A DNA stretch of 32,920 nt from Methanocalculus sp. (GCA_013329165.1 DUKV01000018.1:1-32920), one strand, 5' to 3'. Shown: positions 23,542 to 32,844, numbered from the stretch's first letter. Translations and numbers: made by a program. The notes: generated by a model from the letters alone, not told the origin.

Positions 23542-26184
23542 ATGAGATCAGATACTGGTATGTCGAAACCCGGAACGCTGACACCTGCCATGCAGCAGGT
23601 GGAGGATATGAAGAGCCAGTACCCAGGCTGTATCCTCTTTATGCGTATGGGAGACTTTTATGAGACATTTTACGAGGATGCGGAGATCTGTGCCCGCGAA
23701 CTCGGTCTCGTCCTGACTTCAAGGTCAACGGATCCATCCGGCAAGCCGATTCCTCTGGCAGGTGTCCCCTATCATGCTGCTGAAGCCTATATCCCCCGCC
23801 TTGTGCGGCGGGGGTACCGGGTTGCGGTCTGCGAACAGATCGAGGACCCGAAAAAGGCAAAGGGCGTGGTGAAGCGTGATGTCGTCTGTGTGCATACGCC
23901 CGGATGCACAGTCGATCCCTCGATTGTGGATGCTCCTGAGTCACGGTACCTGATGGCGCTCCTCCCTGACCGGAAGGCCGAATCATTTGGTATTGCGATC
24001 CTTGAGATAACTACCGGCGAGTTTTTCGTCCGCGAGATTTCAAAACGCGAAGGATCTGAGGGGATCGCCTCTGTCATCGAGTCCTCGCACCCTGCAGAAT
24101 GCCTGATTCCGGAGAGGACAGATCCGGAGATCCTCCATCTCCTCGAATCCTATTCGGTTCTGGCAACCGATCGGCATCCCGGAGAATTTGATCCAGAGGA
24201 TTCAGAATCCCTTCTCTGCCGCCATTTTGGTGTGGCAACGCTTGAAGGCTTTGGGATTGTGGAGATGCCGCTTGCCGTTGGTGCGGCAGGTGCTGCCCTC
24301 TCCTATGCGATTGCCACCCAGAAGAATGCCCTCCCCCACCTGTCCGGGATCAGGCTCATGCATGCGTCTGACCGTATGATCCTGGATGCTGTCACCCTGC
24401 GGAACCTGGAGATCACCCGATCGATTGGAGGGGAGCGCTCAAAAGCAACCCTGATTTCAACCCTCGACTCAACAAAGACTCCGATGGGGAGGCGGGCACT
24501 CTCCTCTGAGATCACAGCCCCTCTCACCAACAAACAGGCCATTAATGATCGGCTCGATCTGGTTGCATGGCTGCTTGCCTCACCCCTTACCAGAACTGAT
24601 ATTCTTGAGGCTCTCTCCGGATGCGGGGATATCGAACGGATCTCAGGCAGGATTGCAATTGGAAATGCCTCTCCACGGGATCTGATCTCACTGGCTGCAT
24701 CTCTTGCTGCGGTCAGGGGGATCACCGGCTCTCTTGAAGGTGCGATCCCCTCCCTGATGGAACAGCTCATACAGGAGATTGGGAGCTTTGAAGAAACTAT
24801 AGCCCTCATCAGATCTGCCATCACCGATGATCCACCCCTTCTTATCAGGAACGGGGGTGTCATCCGCAATGGATATGATCCCGATCTGGATGCACTCAGG
24901 AATTCGGCAGGATCCGGTCGGGACTGGATCCTCTCGCTCCAGCAGTCCGAGCGTGAACGGACAGGGATCAAATCATTGAAGATCGCCTATAACCAGGTCT
25001 TTGGGTACTATATCGAGGTGACAAAACCAAACCTCAGCCGCGTTCCACCGGAGTATGAGAGGAAACAGACGACTGCGTCTGGTGAGCGATTCACCCTCCC
25101 TGCTCTCCGGGAATATGAACGGACGATCGCGACTGCAGATGAACAGGCACTTGCCCGTGAGGCCGAACTCTACCTTGATCTGATTGAGCAACTCCGGCCA
25201 CTGGTGCCTGCATTTCAGGCGGCGGCCCGGGCAGTCGGGATGATCGATCTCCTCCTCTCCTTTGCCGATGCTGCTGCCAGGAGAGGTTATGTCCGCCCCC
25301 TGCTCACTGACGGCTCATCAATAATTATCCGGGGCGGGCGGCATCCGGTGGTTGAGGAGAGTGTGCAGTCCGGTTTTGTTCCAAATGATACAGAAATGGA
25401 TAGTGAAGGCGATCAGGTTCTGATCCTGACCGGTGCCAATATGGCAGGAAAATCTACCTATATGCGTTCGGTTGCCCTCATCTGCATCATGGCCCAGTCG
25501 GGATCCTTTGTCCCTGCGGATTTCGCAGAGATTGGTCTCCTTGACCGGATCTTCACCCGTGTCGGCGCCTCAGACGATCTCGCAGGCGGGCAGAGTACCT
25601 TCATGGTGGAGATGGTTGAACTGGCATACATCCTCCGGCATGTAACCGACCGAAGCCTTGTGATCCTGGATGAGATCGGGAGGGGGACAAGTACCGTTGA
25701 CGGGTACAGCATTGCACGTTCCGTGCTTGAGTTCCTCCATGGCAAGCGTTCATCAGGACCAAAGACCCTCTTTGCCACCCACTTTCACCGGCTTGTCGAA
25801 GTGGAGAGCGAGCTGAAACGGGTCAGGAATTACCATTTCGCGGTTCGTGAGACTGACGATGAGATCACCTTCCTCAGAAAGCTGATCCCCGGCGCAACCG
25901 ATCGGAGTTATGGTATTCATGTCGCCCGCCTCGCGGGAGTTCCCGAGAAGGTGCTCACGAGGGCCCGCACCATCCTGAGAGAGACATTGGCCGAAGAAGA
26001 AAGAGGCGAGGTGCCGGGAAAACGGAAACCCCGATATACCCAGCTTCTCCTGATGGATTCCGGAGGAGAAGAGAAGCAGCATCATCCGGTGCTCTCTGAG
26101 CTCTCGTCCCTTGATATCGATACAATGAGCCCGATTGAAGCATTGAACAGGTTAGCAGAACTGAAGAAGAAGGCTGGTGAGTAA
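23542..26184 (+). CDS. mutS: DNA mismatch repair protein MutS
   Basis: MutS binds mismatches and small loops in DNA and recruits MutL. The 880 residues show the mismatch-recognition domain with F39-x-E41 in GDFYETFYED, connector and lever domains, the clamp region and the C-terminal ATPase: Walker A GANMAGKST (631-639), ST-x-FMVEM, Walker B DEIGRGTSTVDG (D710, E711) and ATHFHRL. The tail ends with a helix-turn-helix-like region and a short conserved end (SPIEALNRLAELKKKA). This is MutS1, a bacterial type found in mesophilic methanogens and probably acquired. The frame is open far upstream into the pseudogene, but the ATG at 23542 with GGAG 4 nt before it, or the ATG at 23560, gives the normal length. 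Confidence 0.96.
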   Translation: MRSDTGMSKPGTLTPAMQQVEDMKSQYPGCILFMRMGDFYETFYEDAEICARELGLVLTSRSTDPSGKPIPLAGVPYHAAEAYIPRLVRRGYRVAVCEQIEDPKKAKGVVKRDVVCVHTPGCTVDPSIVDAPESRYLMALLPDRKAESFGIAILEITTGEFFVREISKREGSEGIASVIESSHPAECLIPERTDPEILHLLESYSVLATDRHPGEFDPEDSESLLCRHFGVATLEGFGIVEMPLAVGAAGAALSYAIATQKNALPHLSGIRLMHASDRMILDAVTLRNLEITRSIGGERSKATLISTLDSTKTPMGRRALSSEITAPLTNKQAINDRLDLVAWLLASPLTRTDILEALSGCGDIERISGRIAIGNASPRDLISLAASLAAVRGITGSLEGAIPSLMEQLIQEIGSFEETIALIRSAITDDPPLLIRNGGVIRNGYDPDLDALRNSAGSGRDWILSLQQSERERTGIKSLKIAYNQVFGYYIEVTKPNLSRVPPEYERKQTTASGERFTLPALREYERTIATADEQALAREAELYLDLIEQLRPLVPAFQAAARAVGMIDLLLSFADAAARRGYVRPLLTDGSSIIIRGGRHPVVEESVQSGFVPNDTEMDSEGDQVLILTGANMAGKSTYMRSVALICIMAQSGSFVPADFAEIGLLDRIFTRVGASDDLAGGQSTFMVEMVELAYILRHVTDRSLVILDEIGRGTSTVDGYSIARSVLEFLHGKRSSGPKTLFATHFHRLVEVESELKRVRNYHFAVRETDDEITFLRKLIPGATDRSYGIHVARLAGVPEKVLTRARTILRETLAEEERGEVPGKRKPRYTQLLLMDSGGEEKQHHPVLSELSSLDIDTMSPIEALNRLAELKKKAGE

Positions 26185-27957
26185 ATGGCAGATCCAATAA
26201 TCCATCTCCTTGATGAAGAGACGATCTCCCATATCGCCGCTGGCGAGGTGGTGGAGCGGCCGGCATCTGTGGTGAAGGAGCTCGTTGAGAATGCAATCGA
26301 TGCGGGGGCATCACGCATCCGTCTCCGGGTGAAGAGCGATGGAACCGGGATCCGTCAGATCACGGTGATCGATGATGGATCCGGGATGTCCCCGGAAGAT
26401 GCACACCTCGCCTTCCGCCAGCATGCAACCAGCAAGATCACAACAGCCGGAGATCTTGCCGGGATCAGCACTCTTGGATTCAGGGGTGAGGCACTTGCGA
26501 GTATCGCTGCAGTCTCTGAAGTCACCCTCACCACCAGACGGCGGGACGATCTTGCCGGCACCCGGATAACACTCTCCGGGGGGATGATCACCAGTGTCTC
26601 TGAATGTGCCGCCCCTCCCGGAACCACGATTGAGGTCAAAAGCCTCTTCTTCAATACCCCTGCACGCAGGAAATTTCTCAGGACAGTCTCAACCGAGCTT
26701 GCACATGTCTTTGATCTGATGGAGCGGACTGCACTCTCACACCCGGAGCTCTCATTCCAGCTGGTGCATCAGGAGAAGGAGAAGTTCATAACGCCGGGGA
26801 GAGGGGATCTGCTTGAGACGATCCAGGGTCTCTTTGGAGCGGATCGTGCCCGGGGACTCATCCCCCTCGCTCCACTCAGGGGCGAGATTCCTGTTGTGGG
26901 ATATGTCGCATATCCACTCGGATCACGGACAAACAGGAATCAGATCTACATCTCGGTAAACGGGAGGCAGATCACTTCAGCATCCCTTGTTCGGGCAATA
27001 CGCGACGGTTTTGGGACAAGCCTCGCAAAAGGGGAATACCCCTTTGCTGTGATCGACTGCCGGATTAACCCGGAGGATGTGGATGTCAATGTCCACCCCA
27101 CCAAACGGGAGGTACGATTCTCATCTGATCGGCAGGTGGTGGATGCCGTGAGGACGACTGTCTGGTCCGCTCTTACGGAAAAGTCAGAAAAAGAGGTGAA
27201 AATTCCACACGCCACCCAGAGGCCGCTATCCGGGCATGGAGAGGCGGTTCTTGATTCGTCAGTGAGCCACCGAAAACCGGGATTGTCTGTCTCTGAAGGA
27301 GCTGCAACCTATGGGAGGTCTGACCAGCAGCTCCGGGTGACAGAGCCGGCCGGATCACCCACACCCGCTCCTCTGGTTTCATCACCGGCACTCCGTGTAC
27401 TTGGACAGGTGAACGGGACGTACATTATCGCCATTTCAGATGAAGGGGAGCTTGTGATCATCGATCAGCATGCCGCCCATGAGAAGATCGTCTTTGATCT
27501 CCTCCAGACGAGGGAGGGAGACTCTTCTGCTTCCCAGCAGCTCCTCGTCCCGGTGAAGGTTTCTCTTTCAAGAAAGGATGCGGCTCTTGTTATGGATGCT
27601 ATTTTGGATCTCCGGTCGGCGGGTTTTGTCATCGAGGAGTTTGGAGGGGATAGCGTTGCAGTACAGGCAGTGCCCGCGGGGCCGGTGAAACTGGATGACC
27701 CGGCTGAGGTTACGTCGCTTCTGCTCGAGGTGATCGAGGGTATCCGCGGGCCTGTGGGTGAGCGGCGGATGCGTGCATTCAAAACCATTGCATGCAGGGC
27801 GGCGATCAAAGGGAATGCCTATCTCTCGCAGGAGCAGATGGAGCGACTTGTCCAGCAGCTCTTTCTCGCTGGACCGCCCTATACCTGCCCGCATGGAAGG
27901 CCTGCGATTGTCAGATTCGGCTCAGCTGATCTGGAGCACCTCTTCAAAAGGCGATAG
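26185..27957 (+). CDS. mutL: DNA mismatch repair protein MutL (endonuclease type)
   Basis: MutL couples mismatch recognition by MutS to strand removal. The 590-residue protein has the GHKL ATPase domain: E32 and N36 in KELVENAIDAGA, IDDGSGM (61-68), STLGFRGEALAS (95-106), and VDVNVHPTKREVRF. After a variable linker rich in Ser/Pro (about 330-405) comes the C-terminal domain with DQHAAHE (427-433), ACRAAIKGN and CPHGRP (568-573), the metal-binding motifs of MutL proteins with their own nicking activity. The last acidic residue of the DQHA(X)2E(X)4E motif is Asp (D438) rather than Glu. The ATG directly follows the mutS stop, with GGTGAG just before it, so the pair is translationally coupled. 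Confidence 0.97.
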   Translation: MADPIIHLLDEETISHIAAGEVVERPASVVKELVENAIDAGASRIRLRVKSDGTGIRQITVIDDGSGMSPEDAHLAFRQHATSKITTAGDLAGISTLGFRGEALASIAAVSEVTLTTRRRDDLAGTRITLSGGMITSVSECAAPPGTTIEVKSLFFNTPARRKFLRTVSTELAHVFDLMERTALSHPELSFQLVHQEKEKFITPGRGDLLETIQGLFGADRARGLIPLAPLRGEIPVVGYVAYPLGSRTNRNQIYISVNGRQITSASLVRAIRDGFGTSLAKGEYPFAVIDCRINPEDVDVNVHPTKREVRFSSDRQVVDAVRTTVWSALTEKSEKEVKIPHATQRPLSGHGEAVLDSSVSHRKPGLSVSEGAATYGRSDQQLRVTEPAGSPTPAPLVSSPALRVLGQVNGTYIIAISDEGELVIIDQHAAHEKIVFDLLQTREGDSSASQQLLVPVKVSLSRKDAALVMDAILDLRSAGFVIEEFGGDSVAVQAVPAGPVKLDDPAEVTSLLLEVIEGIRGPVGERRMRAFKTIACRAAIKGNAYLSQEQMERLVQQLFLAGPPYTCPHGRPAIVRFGSADLEHLFKRR

Positions 27958-27976
27958 GTGATTTCCGGACAAATCC

Positions 27977-27982
27977 ATATAA
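27977..27982 (+). promoter_or_regulatory. Probable TATA box of the glycan cassette, leaderless start
   Basis: ATATAA is centred about 27 nt before the GTG at 28006, so the transcript would begin at that codon. There is no Shine-Dalgarno sequence before it. Confidence 0.4.
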
Positions 27983-28005
27983 CGCACCTCAACATATGAT
28001 ATAGT

Positions 28006-29319
28006 GTGAAATGGGCAATTCTCGGTGGTGGGCTCACCGGAGTCACACTCGCCCGGCTTCTGCAGCAGGCAGGGGAAGAGGCAATCGTTCTTGAGAGAGA
28101 GGACCGGATCGGCGGTTTATGCCGGTCGGAATCAGCAGATGGATTTACCTTTGATATCGGTGGATCGCATATCATCTTCTCGCGAAACGAGACGGTACTC
28201 TCGTTCATGAATGATCTCCTCTCCTCAAACAAGGCAGAGAGGAGACGGAATACGAAAATCTTCTATAAAGGCCTGATGGTTACCTATCCATTCGAAAACG
28301 GCCTCTATGAACTTCCAAAAGAGGATCTTTTTTACTGTATCAACGAATATATCAAAACGATCATCGCCGCCGAGAAGGGTGAGATACCGCCTCCAAAAAA
28401 CTTCAGGGACTGGCTCTTCGGCACCTTCGGACGCGGAATCGCCGACTGCTACCTGATTCCCTATAACGAGAAGATCTGGAACTATCCTACTGAAGAGATG
28501 TCCGCACACTGGATGGAGGGGCGGGTGCCCCGGCCGCCGGTTGAGGATATCATCAGATCGGCAATCGGCATCAAAACAGAAGGGTATGCCCACCAGTCGA
28601 TCTTCACCTACCCGATTGTTGGAGGGATCGAAGCACTTGTGAAGGCTATCTCTGGGCCGGTGCAGGATTCGATTGTGACAGGCTGTTCTGTCTCTTCCCT
28701 TCAGACGAGGGACGGGCAGTGGGTGATCAGTGATGGAACAACCAAATATTCGGCAGATCGGGTGATATCCACAATCCCGCTCCAGCATCTCCTGCCATGC
28801 CTGGATTTTGTTCCTGCAGAGGTACAGACGGCCTGCGATGCATTGAGATATAACTCACTTATCAGCGTCTGTATCGGGTTTTCCGGTGATGCACCCCCAC
28901 TCTCCTGGGTCTATATTCCTGATGCTGCCACCGGAGACTTCAACCGGATCTCCTTCCCCTCAAACTACAGCGATGCTGTCGCCCCGGCCGGGCATGCCTC
29001 GGTACTCGCCGAGATCACCTATAATGAGGGTGATCCGATCTCCCGGCGTACCGATGATGAGATCCTTGACGATACCATTTGGAGCCTCAGGCAGATGGGT
29101 GTCATCCCGGAAGACGGCACAATCGCCCATGGTTCGGTGTATAGATCAAAATTTGCGTATGTGGTCTATGATCTCGATTACCTGGAAAATATCAGAATTG
29201 TCAGATCCTGGCTTTCTGAACAGGGAATTGATCTCGTCGGGCGGTTCTCCGAGTTTGAGTACCTGAATATGGATGGCTGCATCCAGAGCACCTTTTCTTT
29301 TATGGAGCGAAATGTATGA
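28006..29319 (+). CDS. FAD-dependent oxidoreductase, UDP-galactopyranose mutase/protoporphyrinogen oxidase-like
   Basis: The 437-residue flavoprotein begins with a Rossmann dinucleotide motif (ILGGGLTGVTLARLLQQAG) followed by IVLERED and RIGGLCRSE, the FAD-binding pattern of the amine oxidase/UDP-galactopyranose mutase superfamily. Further marks are DIGGSHIIF, YNEKIWNYPTEEMSAHWMEG, the YPIVGGIEALV segment and ISTIPL. Such enzymes next to glycosyltransferases are common in surface-polysaccharide clusters and may act on a sugar nucleotide or a lipid carrier; the true substrate is unknown. It uses a GTG start, probably leaderless, and its stop overlaps the ATG of the GT4 gene. A role in haem synthesis is less likely in this setting. 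Confidence 0.85.
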   Translation: MKWAILGGGLTGVTLARLLQQAGEEAIVLEREDRIGGLCRSESADGFTFDIGGSHIIFSRNETVLSFMNDLLSSNKAERRRNTKIFYKGLMVTYPFENGLYELPKEDLFYCINEYIKTIIAAEKGEIPPPKNFRDWLFGTFGRGIADCYLIPYNEKIWNYPTEEMSAHWMEGRVPRPPVEDIIRSAIGIKTEGYAHQSIFTYPIVGGIEALVKAISGPVQDSIVTGCSVSSLQTRDGQWVISDGTTKYSADRVISTIPLQHLLPCLDFVPAEVQTACDALRYNSLISVCIGFSGDAPPLSWVYIPDAATGDFNRISFPSNYSDAVAPAGHASVLAEITYNEGDPISRRTDDEILDDTIWSLRQMGVIPEDGTIAHGSVYRSKFAYVVYDLDYLENIRIVRSWLSEQGIDLVGRFSEFEYLNMDGCIQSTFSFMERNV

Positions 29320-30296
29320 GAGCAAACATCTTTGTCGAGGATATCTTCTTCTTCAAGTACATCGGCTGTTCGACACTTGCAAAGACACTCTATCGCCAGA
29401 TCAGTGAGAAGCACCCCTATGATGTGGCCTGGAACTCCTATCAACCGGATTTTGATCTGGTGCATTACCATAGTTTTGGTCCGATGGCGCTGACACACCG
29501 GTCATATACCAAAGGGGTGAAGATATTAACGGCTCACTCCACCCCGCGGCTGAATGATGGGAATGTTGCCTTCTCGACAATTATCAATAATCAATACCCG
29601 AAGATCTATGGAAAATTTGACCATATCATCGCAATCACGCCACCAAGTCTCCGTGAGATCCAGGAGATGCTCCCTGATATGCCGACCACCCTGATCCCAA
29701 ACGGGGTGAACCGGAAGAAGTTCTATCCTGATGAAGAGAAGAGAAGGCGGTTCCGGAGATGTATCGGGGTGCCTGATGATGCCACTGTTGTCCTGACGGT
29801 TGCCCAGGAGACGCCGAGGAAGGGGATCTATGACTTCCTGAAGCTCGCAGAGAGGATGCCGGATGTCACCTTCGTCTGGGTGGGTGGCTATCCATACAGT
29901 GTGTTGTCAAAAGATTATGCAAAGATCGAGATGATGAAACGGAGTTGTGGGAAGAACGTGATCTTCACCGGCTTTGTCCCGGATATCACTGAGGCGTATG
30001 CTGGTGCAGATATCTTCCTGCTCCCCTCCTATGCTGAGATCATGCCGATGGTGCTCCTTGAGGCGCTTGCAACCGGTGTGCCGGTGGTGGCACGGGATAT
30101 CCCTGAGTTCCGGGAAGTCTTTGGTGATGCATCATTCCTCTTTTCTGATATCCATGAGGCAGCAGGGTTCATGCGGGATGAGAACGCCCTCCGGCGTCTC
30201 AAAGCGATCTCCCGCCCCTTCACCGAGCGCTTTGATATCAATCGAATTGCAGACGAACATTTGAATACCTACAGAAGGCTCATAGATGAAGCATGA
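29316..30296 (+). CDS. Glycosyltransferase family 4 (GT-B fold)
   Basis: This 326-residue protein has the two Rossmann-like halves of a GT-B glycosyltransferase. The second half has ITPPSLREIQ, LIPNGVNRKKFYP, VLTVAQETPRKGIYDFLKLAERM and VIFTGFVPDITEAYAGADIFLLPSYAEIMPMVLLEALATG, where the E-x7-E motif (E in AEIMPMVLLE) of family GT4 binds the nucleotide sugar. It transfers a sugar from a nucleotide-activated donor to an unknown acceptor, probably at the cytoplasmic side of the membrane. It is short for a GT4 enzyme because the N-terminal half is compact. It overlaps the flavoprotein gene and the GT2 gene by 4 nt each (ATGA), indicating a tightly coupled cassette. Confidence 0.93.
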   Translation: MRANIFVEDIFFFKYIGCSTLAKTLYRQISEKHPYDVAWNSYQPDFDLVHYHSFGPMALTHRSYTKGVKILTAHSTPRLNDGNVAFSTIINNQYPKIYGKFDHIIAITPPSLREIQEMLPDMPTTLIPNGVNRKKFYPDEEKRRRFRRCIGVPDDATVVLTVAQETPRKGIYDFLKLAERMPDVTFVWVGGYPYSVLSKDYAKIEMMKRSCGKNVIFTGFVPDITEAYAGADIFLLPSYAEIMPMVLLEALATGVPVVARDIPEFREVFGDASFLFSDIHEAAGFMRDENALRRLKAISRPFTERFDINRIADEHLNTYRRLIDEA

Positions 30297-30991
30297 TCTC
30301 CGTTATAGTTCCCACCTATAATGAAGAGTCGAATATTGAAGAGTGCTTAAAGAGCCTCTCGAACCAGACGATCCCCCGCTCAGAGTATGAGATCATCGTT
30401 GTCGACGGAAACTCAAAAGACCGGACACGGGAGATTGCAGAGACGTATGCGGATCTCGTCTTCATCCAGACAAGAAAAAAGGTCGGAGGCGCACGAAACG
30501 ATGGTGCTGAGGCATCAAAGGGCGGGATCATCGCCACCACCGATGCCGACTGCATCATCCCACATGACTGGCTTGCCCGGATCGAGGCAGGGTTCAGGGA
30601 CCCGGATGTTGTCCAGCTCTATGGGCTGGTTGAGCCGATCGAGCCTGGGATCAAGCACAAGATATCGCTTGCCCTCGCAAATACCTTCGCACGGCTCGGC
30701 TACTATTCGCATACCCTCTACTACACCCTCGGCTGCAACACCGCATTCCGGCGGCAACCGTTCTTTGATGCAGGGATGTACCGCACCATCGATGCCGGAG
30801 ACGATCTCGAGATCGCACGCCGGATGCGGCAGATCGGCCGTGTGAAGCTGGATGGGAAGCTCAGGGTGAAGTTCTCGATGCGAAGGTATGTGCAGTTTGG
30901 GACATTGAAGTCGCTCTATGAGTGGCTCTATATCACCATCAAGGGCGGGGATGACGAGAAGTACCAGTACTCGAAGCGGGAGTATAAGTGA
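30293..30991 (+). CDS. Glycosyltransferase family 2 (GT-A fold)
   Basis: The 232-residue protein starts with SVIVPTYNEESNIEECLKSL, then EIIVVDGNSKDRTREIAETY, GGARNDGAEASKG and TTDADCIIPHDWL, where TDAD is the metal-binding D-x-D motif. Acceptor-side residues include DAGDDLEIARRM (E/D of the ED-type catalytic base region). It resembles membrane-associated GT2 enzymes of polysaccharide and glycolipid synthesis but has no clear membrane helix. Its ATG overlaps the stop of the GT4 gene. The three genes together probably build a cell-surface or S-layer glycan. Confidence 0.93.
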   Translation: MISVIVPTYNEESNIEECLKSLSNQTIPRSEYEIIVVDGNSKDRTREIAETYADLVFIQTRKKVGGARNDGAEASKGGIIATTDADCIIPHDWLARIEAGFRDPDVVQLYGLVEPIEPGIKHKISLALANTFARLGYYSHTLYYTLGCNTAFRRQPFFDAGMYRTIDAGDDLEIARRMRQIGRVKLDGKLRVKFSMRRYVQFGTLKSLYEWLYITIKGGDDEKYQYSKREYK

Positions 30992-31051
30992 GGATTAGTT
31001 CTGGTGGATTGATCAATGATGTTCGAAGGTATGCTGCCTCTTTTTATCAAC

Positions 31052-31546
31052 TCAGAGCTTTAATTTCACCTTTTTTGCTTTCATAACCTCGAACAGGTTT
31101 GTGTAGTCTACACCGAATACCTCACAGATATTTGGAATCTTCACCTTCTTTGTCCCCACTCCCACTTTCGACTCATGGGTCACGACAGTGTATCCTCTCG
31201 TCATCGCAGTTGCAATAAGCCATGGATCAGCCTTTTCAAGGAACCTGTATTTATTTTCCGGAGAGAATACTTCGTGATTTAATACATAATTGGCAATCTT
31301 TCTTTGATTGGCTTGAATCTCTAAATCGGTATCGATGAATTGCTTTAAGGGGAATGCCTTCAACCATGCCACTAATTGATCATCCTGGTATGAGTTGATG
31401 ATCTCTTCCCGTACCTCCTTAATTGTTAAAAAGGACTGCTCATCTGCCAGTAATGCAAGCCATTCCCAGAATCCTTCCGCAATCTCAAAGGAGTAATACC
31501 TGTTCTTAGCTTCAATAAAAATATTGGCATCAAGAAGGTATTTCAT
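31052..31546 (-). CDS. DUF4411/PIN-like protein, candidate toxin
   Basis: This 164-residue protein has a PIN-like nuclease pattern: D6 in KYLLDANIFIEAKN, E44 in TIKEVREEI, D107 in LEKADPWLIATA and the strand VVTHES at about 121-126. This matches DUF4411, a family usually found after an HTH-ImmA/IrrE gene. PIN-domain proteins of this kind are metal-dependent RNases and many are toxins. The ATG at 31546 lies just after the stop of the partner gene (one base between), so both are read from one transcript; a TTG four codons upstream is less likely. It ends 60 bases from the convergent GT2 gene. The toxin role is inferred from family and position. Confidence 0.85.
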   Translation of the reverse strand: MKYLLDANIFIEAKNRYYSFEIAEGFWEWLALLADEQSFLTIKEVREEIINSYQDDQLVAWLKAFPLKQFIDTDLEIQANQRKIANYVLNHEVFSPENKYRFLEKADPWLIATAMTRGYTVVTHESKVGVGTKKVKIPNICEVFGVDYTNLFEVMKAKKVKLKL

Positions 31547-31547
31547 G

Positions 31548-32711
31548 CTAATATCCAAGCTTTCTTGAGAATTCTCTCAGACTCTCAGCACTTTTCACAC
31601 CAAGAAGCCTGAATGCATCACGATATAACATCCGATTGGCCTGTACTTCGGAGATTACAGCAAGAGCCAGGTTTCTTCCCGTTTTGTATCTCCTGATAAT
31701 ATATGGATCCGGGTGTGCATCTTTCTCTTTGTTTTTCCTTTTCTGAGCATCGAAACGCGCCATCTCCTCAGATAGCAGGCTCTCCTTCTCATGATAGCCT
31801 ATCAGCTTCAGTTGATATGCACGGAATATGCAGACCAGCCTGCTTACTTTCAGCTTCAAGCGGAGAGTATCAATATTTTTGTCAGGAGCGGCTGTATAAT
31901 CCCAGATAGCCCTTACCTTATCTTCCGGGGTGAGAAAATCTGCCGCAACCTGGTTGCACCACCGCTCCTCGGGAATGGATGGGTTCGTTTCAAGCGTATT
32001 GTCAAGCACCCCGCTCTTTCCGATCAGAAGATGTGCTATCTCATGCATGAGTGTGAACATCTGTGCGGCTTTTGCATCTCTTCCATTGATGAAGACAAGG
32101 GGTGCATACTCATCAGAGAGAACAAATCCGCGGAACTCATCGGTATCAAGTGGACGATGTGTATTGCTCCTGAGCGTACTATTGACAATAACGGTAATCC
32201 CGGCATCCTCTGCATGGTTGATCAGATAGCGAAATGCACTCTCCCAATTCTGACAGCGATAGTATTCATCATCACTCATGCCCAGAATTCTCTTCATCTC
32301 TTCTGCTGCGGATTTTGGACTTTCGAGAATCCTAAATGAATGAATAAACCCAAGGGGCTCTGCATCTTCGGAGAGAAGGAAATCACGATACCACTCCTGT
32401 TTCAGCTTCGCATCACGTATCGTTTCAAGTAGTTCGGGACTCGGTTTTCTGATAATTCCCCTTGGATGAGTTCTGAAATCAGGGATTGGTATTGTCTCAT
32501 CCGGCGGTTTGTCTGCAAAGAGCAGGGCATATGGTAATAAAGAGATTTTTGCAAGGGCTTTGGCTTTTGTTATTGGAATTGGCGTCTCTCCGGCTTCCCA
32601 ATGGCTGATTATGTCCGGATGAATCTGTAATCTGGCCGCAAGTTCATCACGGGACAATCCTGCCCGTTCCCTTGCCCACCTGATCATCTCTCCCTTGATT
32701 ATGGTATCCAT
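31548..32711 (-). CDS. XRE-family regulator fused to ImmA/IrrE metallopeptidase, candidate antitoxin
   Basis: The 387-residue protein starts with an XRE helix-turn-helix (about 7-60: IRWARERAGLSRDELAARLQ, SHWEAGETPI). A linker of about 140 residues leads to the ImmA/IrrE domain with the zinc motif HEIAH (223-227) and a downstream VAADFLTP segment, the usual third-ligand region. ImmA/IrrE proteins cleave repressor proteins; XRE fusions of this kind control adjacent PIN-like genes and may act as antitoxin or as stress-triggered protease. An upstream GTG (32726) is possible, but the ATG at 32711 is preceded by AAAGGG 6 nt away. A 14-bp palindrome at its promoter suggests self-regulation. Confidence 0.88.
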   Translation of the reverse strand: MDTIIKGEMIRWARERAGLSRDELAARLQIHPDIISHWEAGETPIPITKAKALAKISLLPYALLFADKPPDETIPIPDFRTHPRGIIRKPSPELLETIRDAKLKQEWYRDFLLSEDAEPLGFIHSFRILESPKSAAEEMKRILGMSDDEYYRCQNWESAFRYLINHAEDAGITVIVNSTLRSNTHRPLDTDEFRGFVLSDEYAPLVFINGRDAKAAQMFTLMHEIAHLLIGKSGVLDNTLETNPSIPEERWCNQVAADFLTPEDKVRAIWDYTAAPDKNIDTLRLKLKVSRLVCIFRAYQLKLIGYHEKESLLSEEMARFDAQKRKNKEKDAHPDPYIIRRYKTGRNLALAVISEVQANRMLYRDAFRLLGVKSAESLREFSRKLGY

Positions 32712-32737
32712 TTTCTGCCCTTTCACCTGGATTTCTT

Positions 32738-32751
32738 TAATTTCGAAATTA
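32738..32751. promoter_or_regulatory. 14-bp palindrome at the XRE-ImmA promoter, probable operator
   Basis: TAATTTCGAAATTA is a perfect palindrome ending about 27 nt before the ATG at 32711. On the minus strand it overlaps AATTAAAG, a possible TATA element at the right distance for a near-leaderless start. An XRE-type dimer binding here would block its own promoter. Confidence 0.5.
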
Positions 32752-32844
32752 CATTTGTTACCGGTTATGATAATAATTCCTGAGTGAACCAGTTTTTATC
32801 CTATTTGGCAACTCTCATTTAATGCTCTCCCCTTCCTCCGTCTC

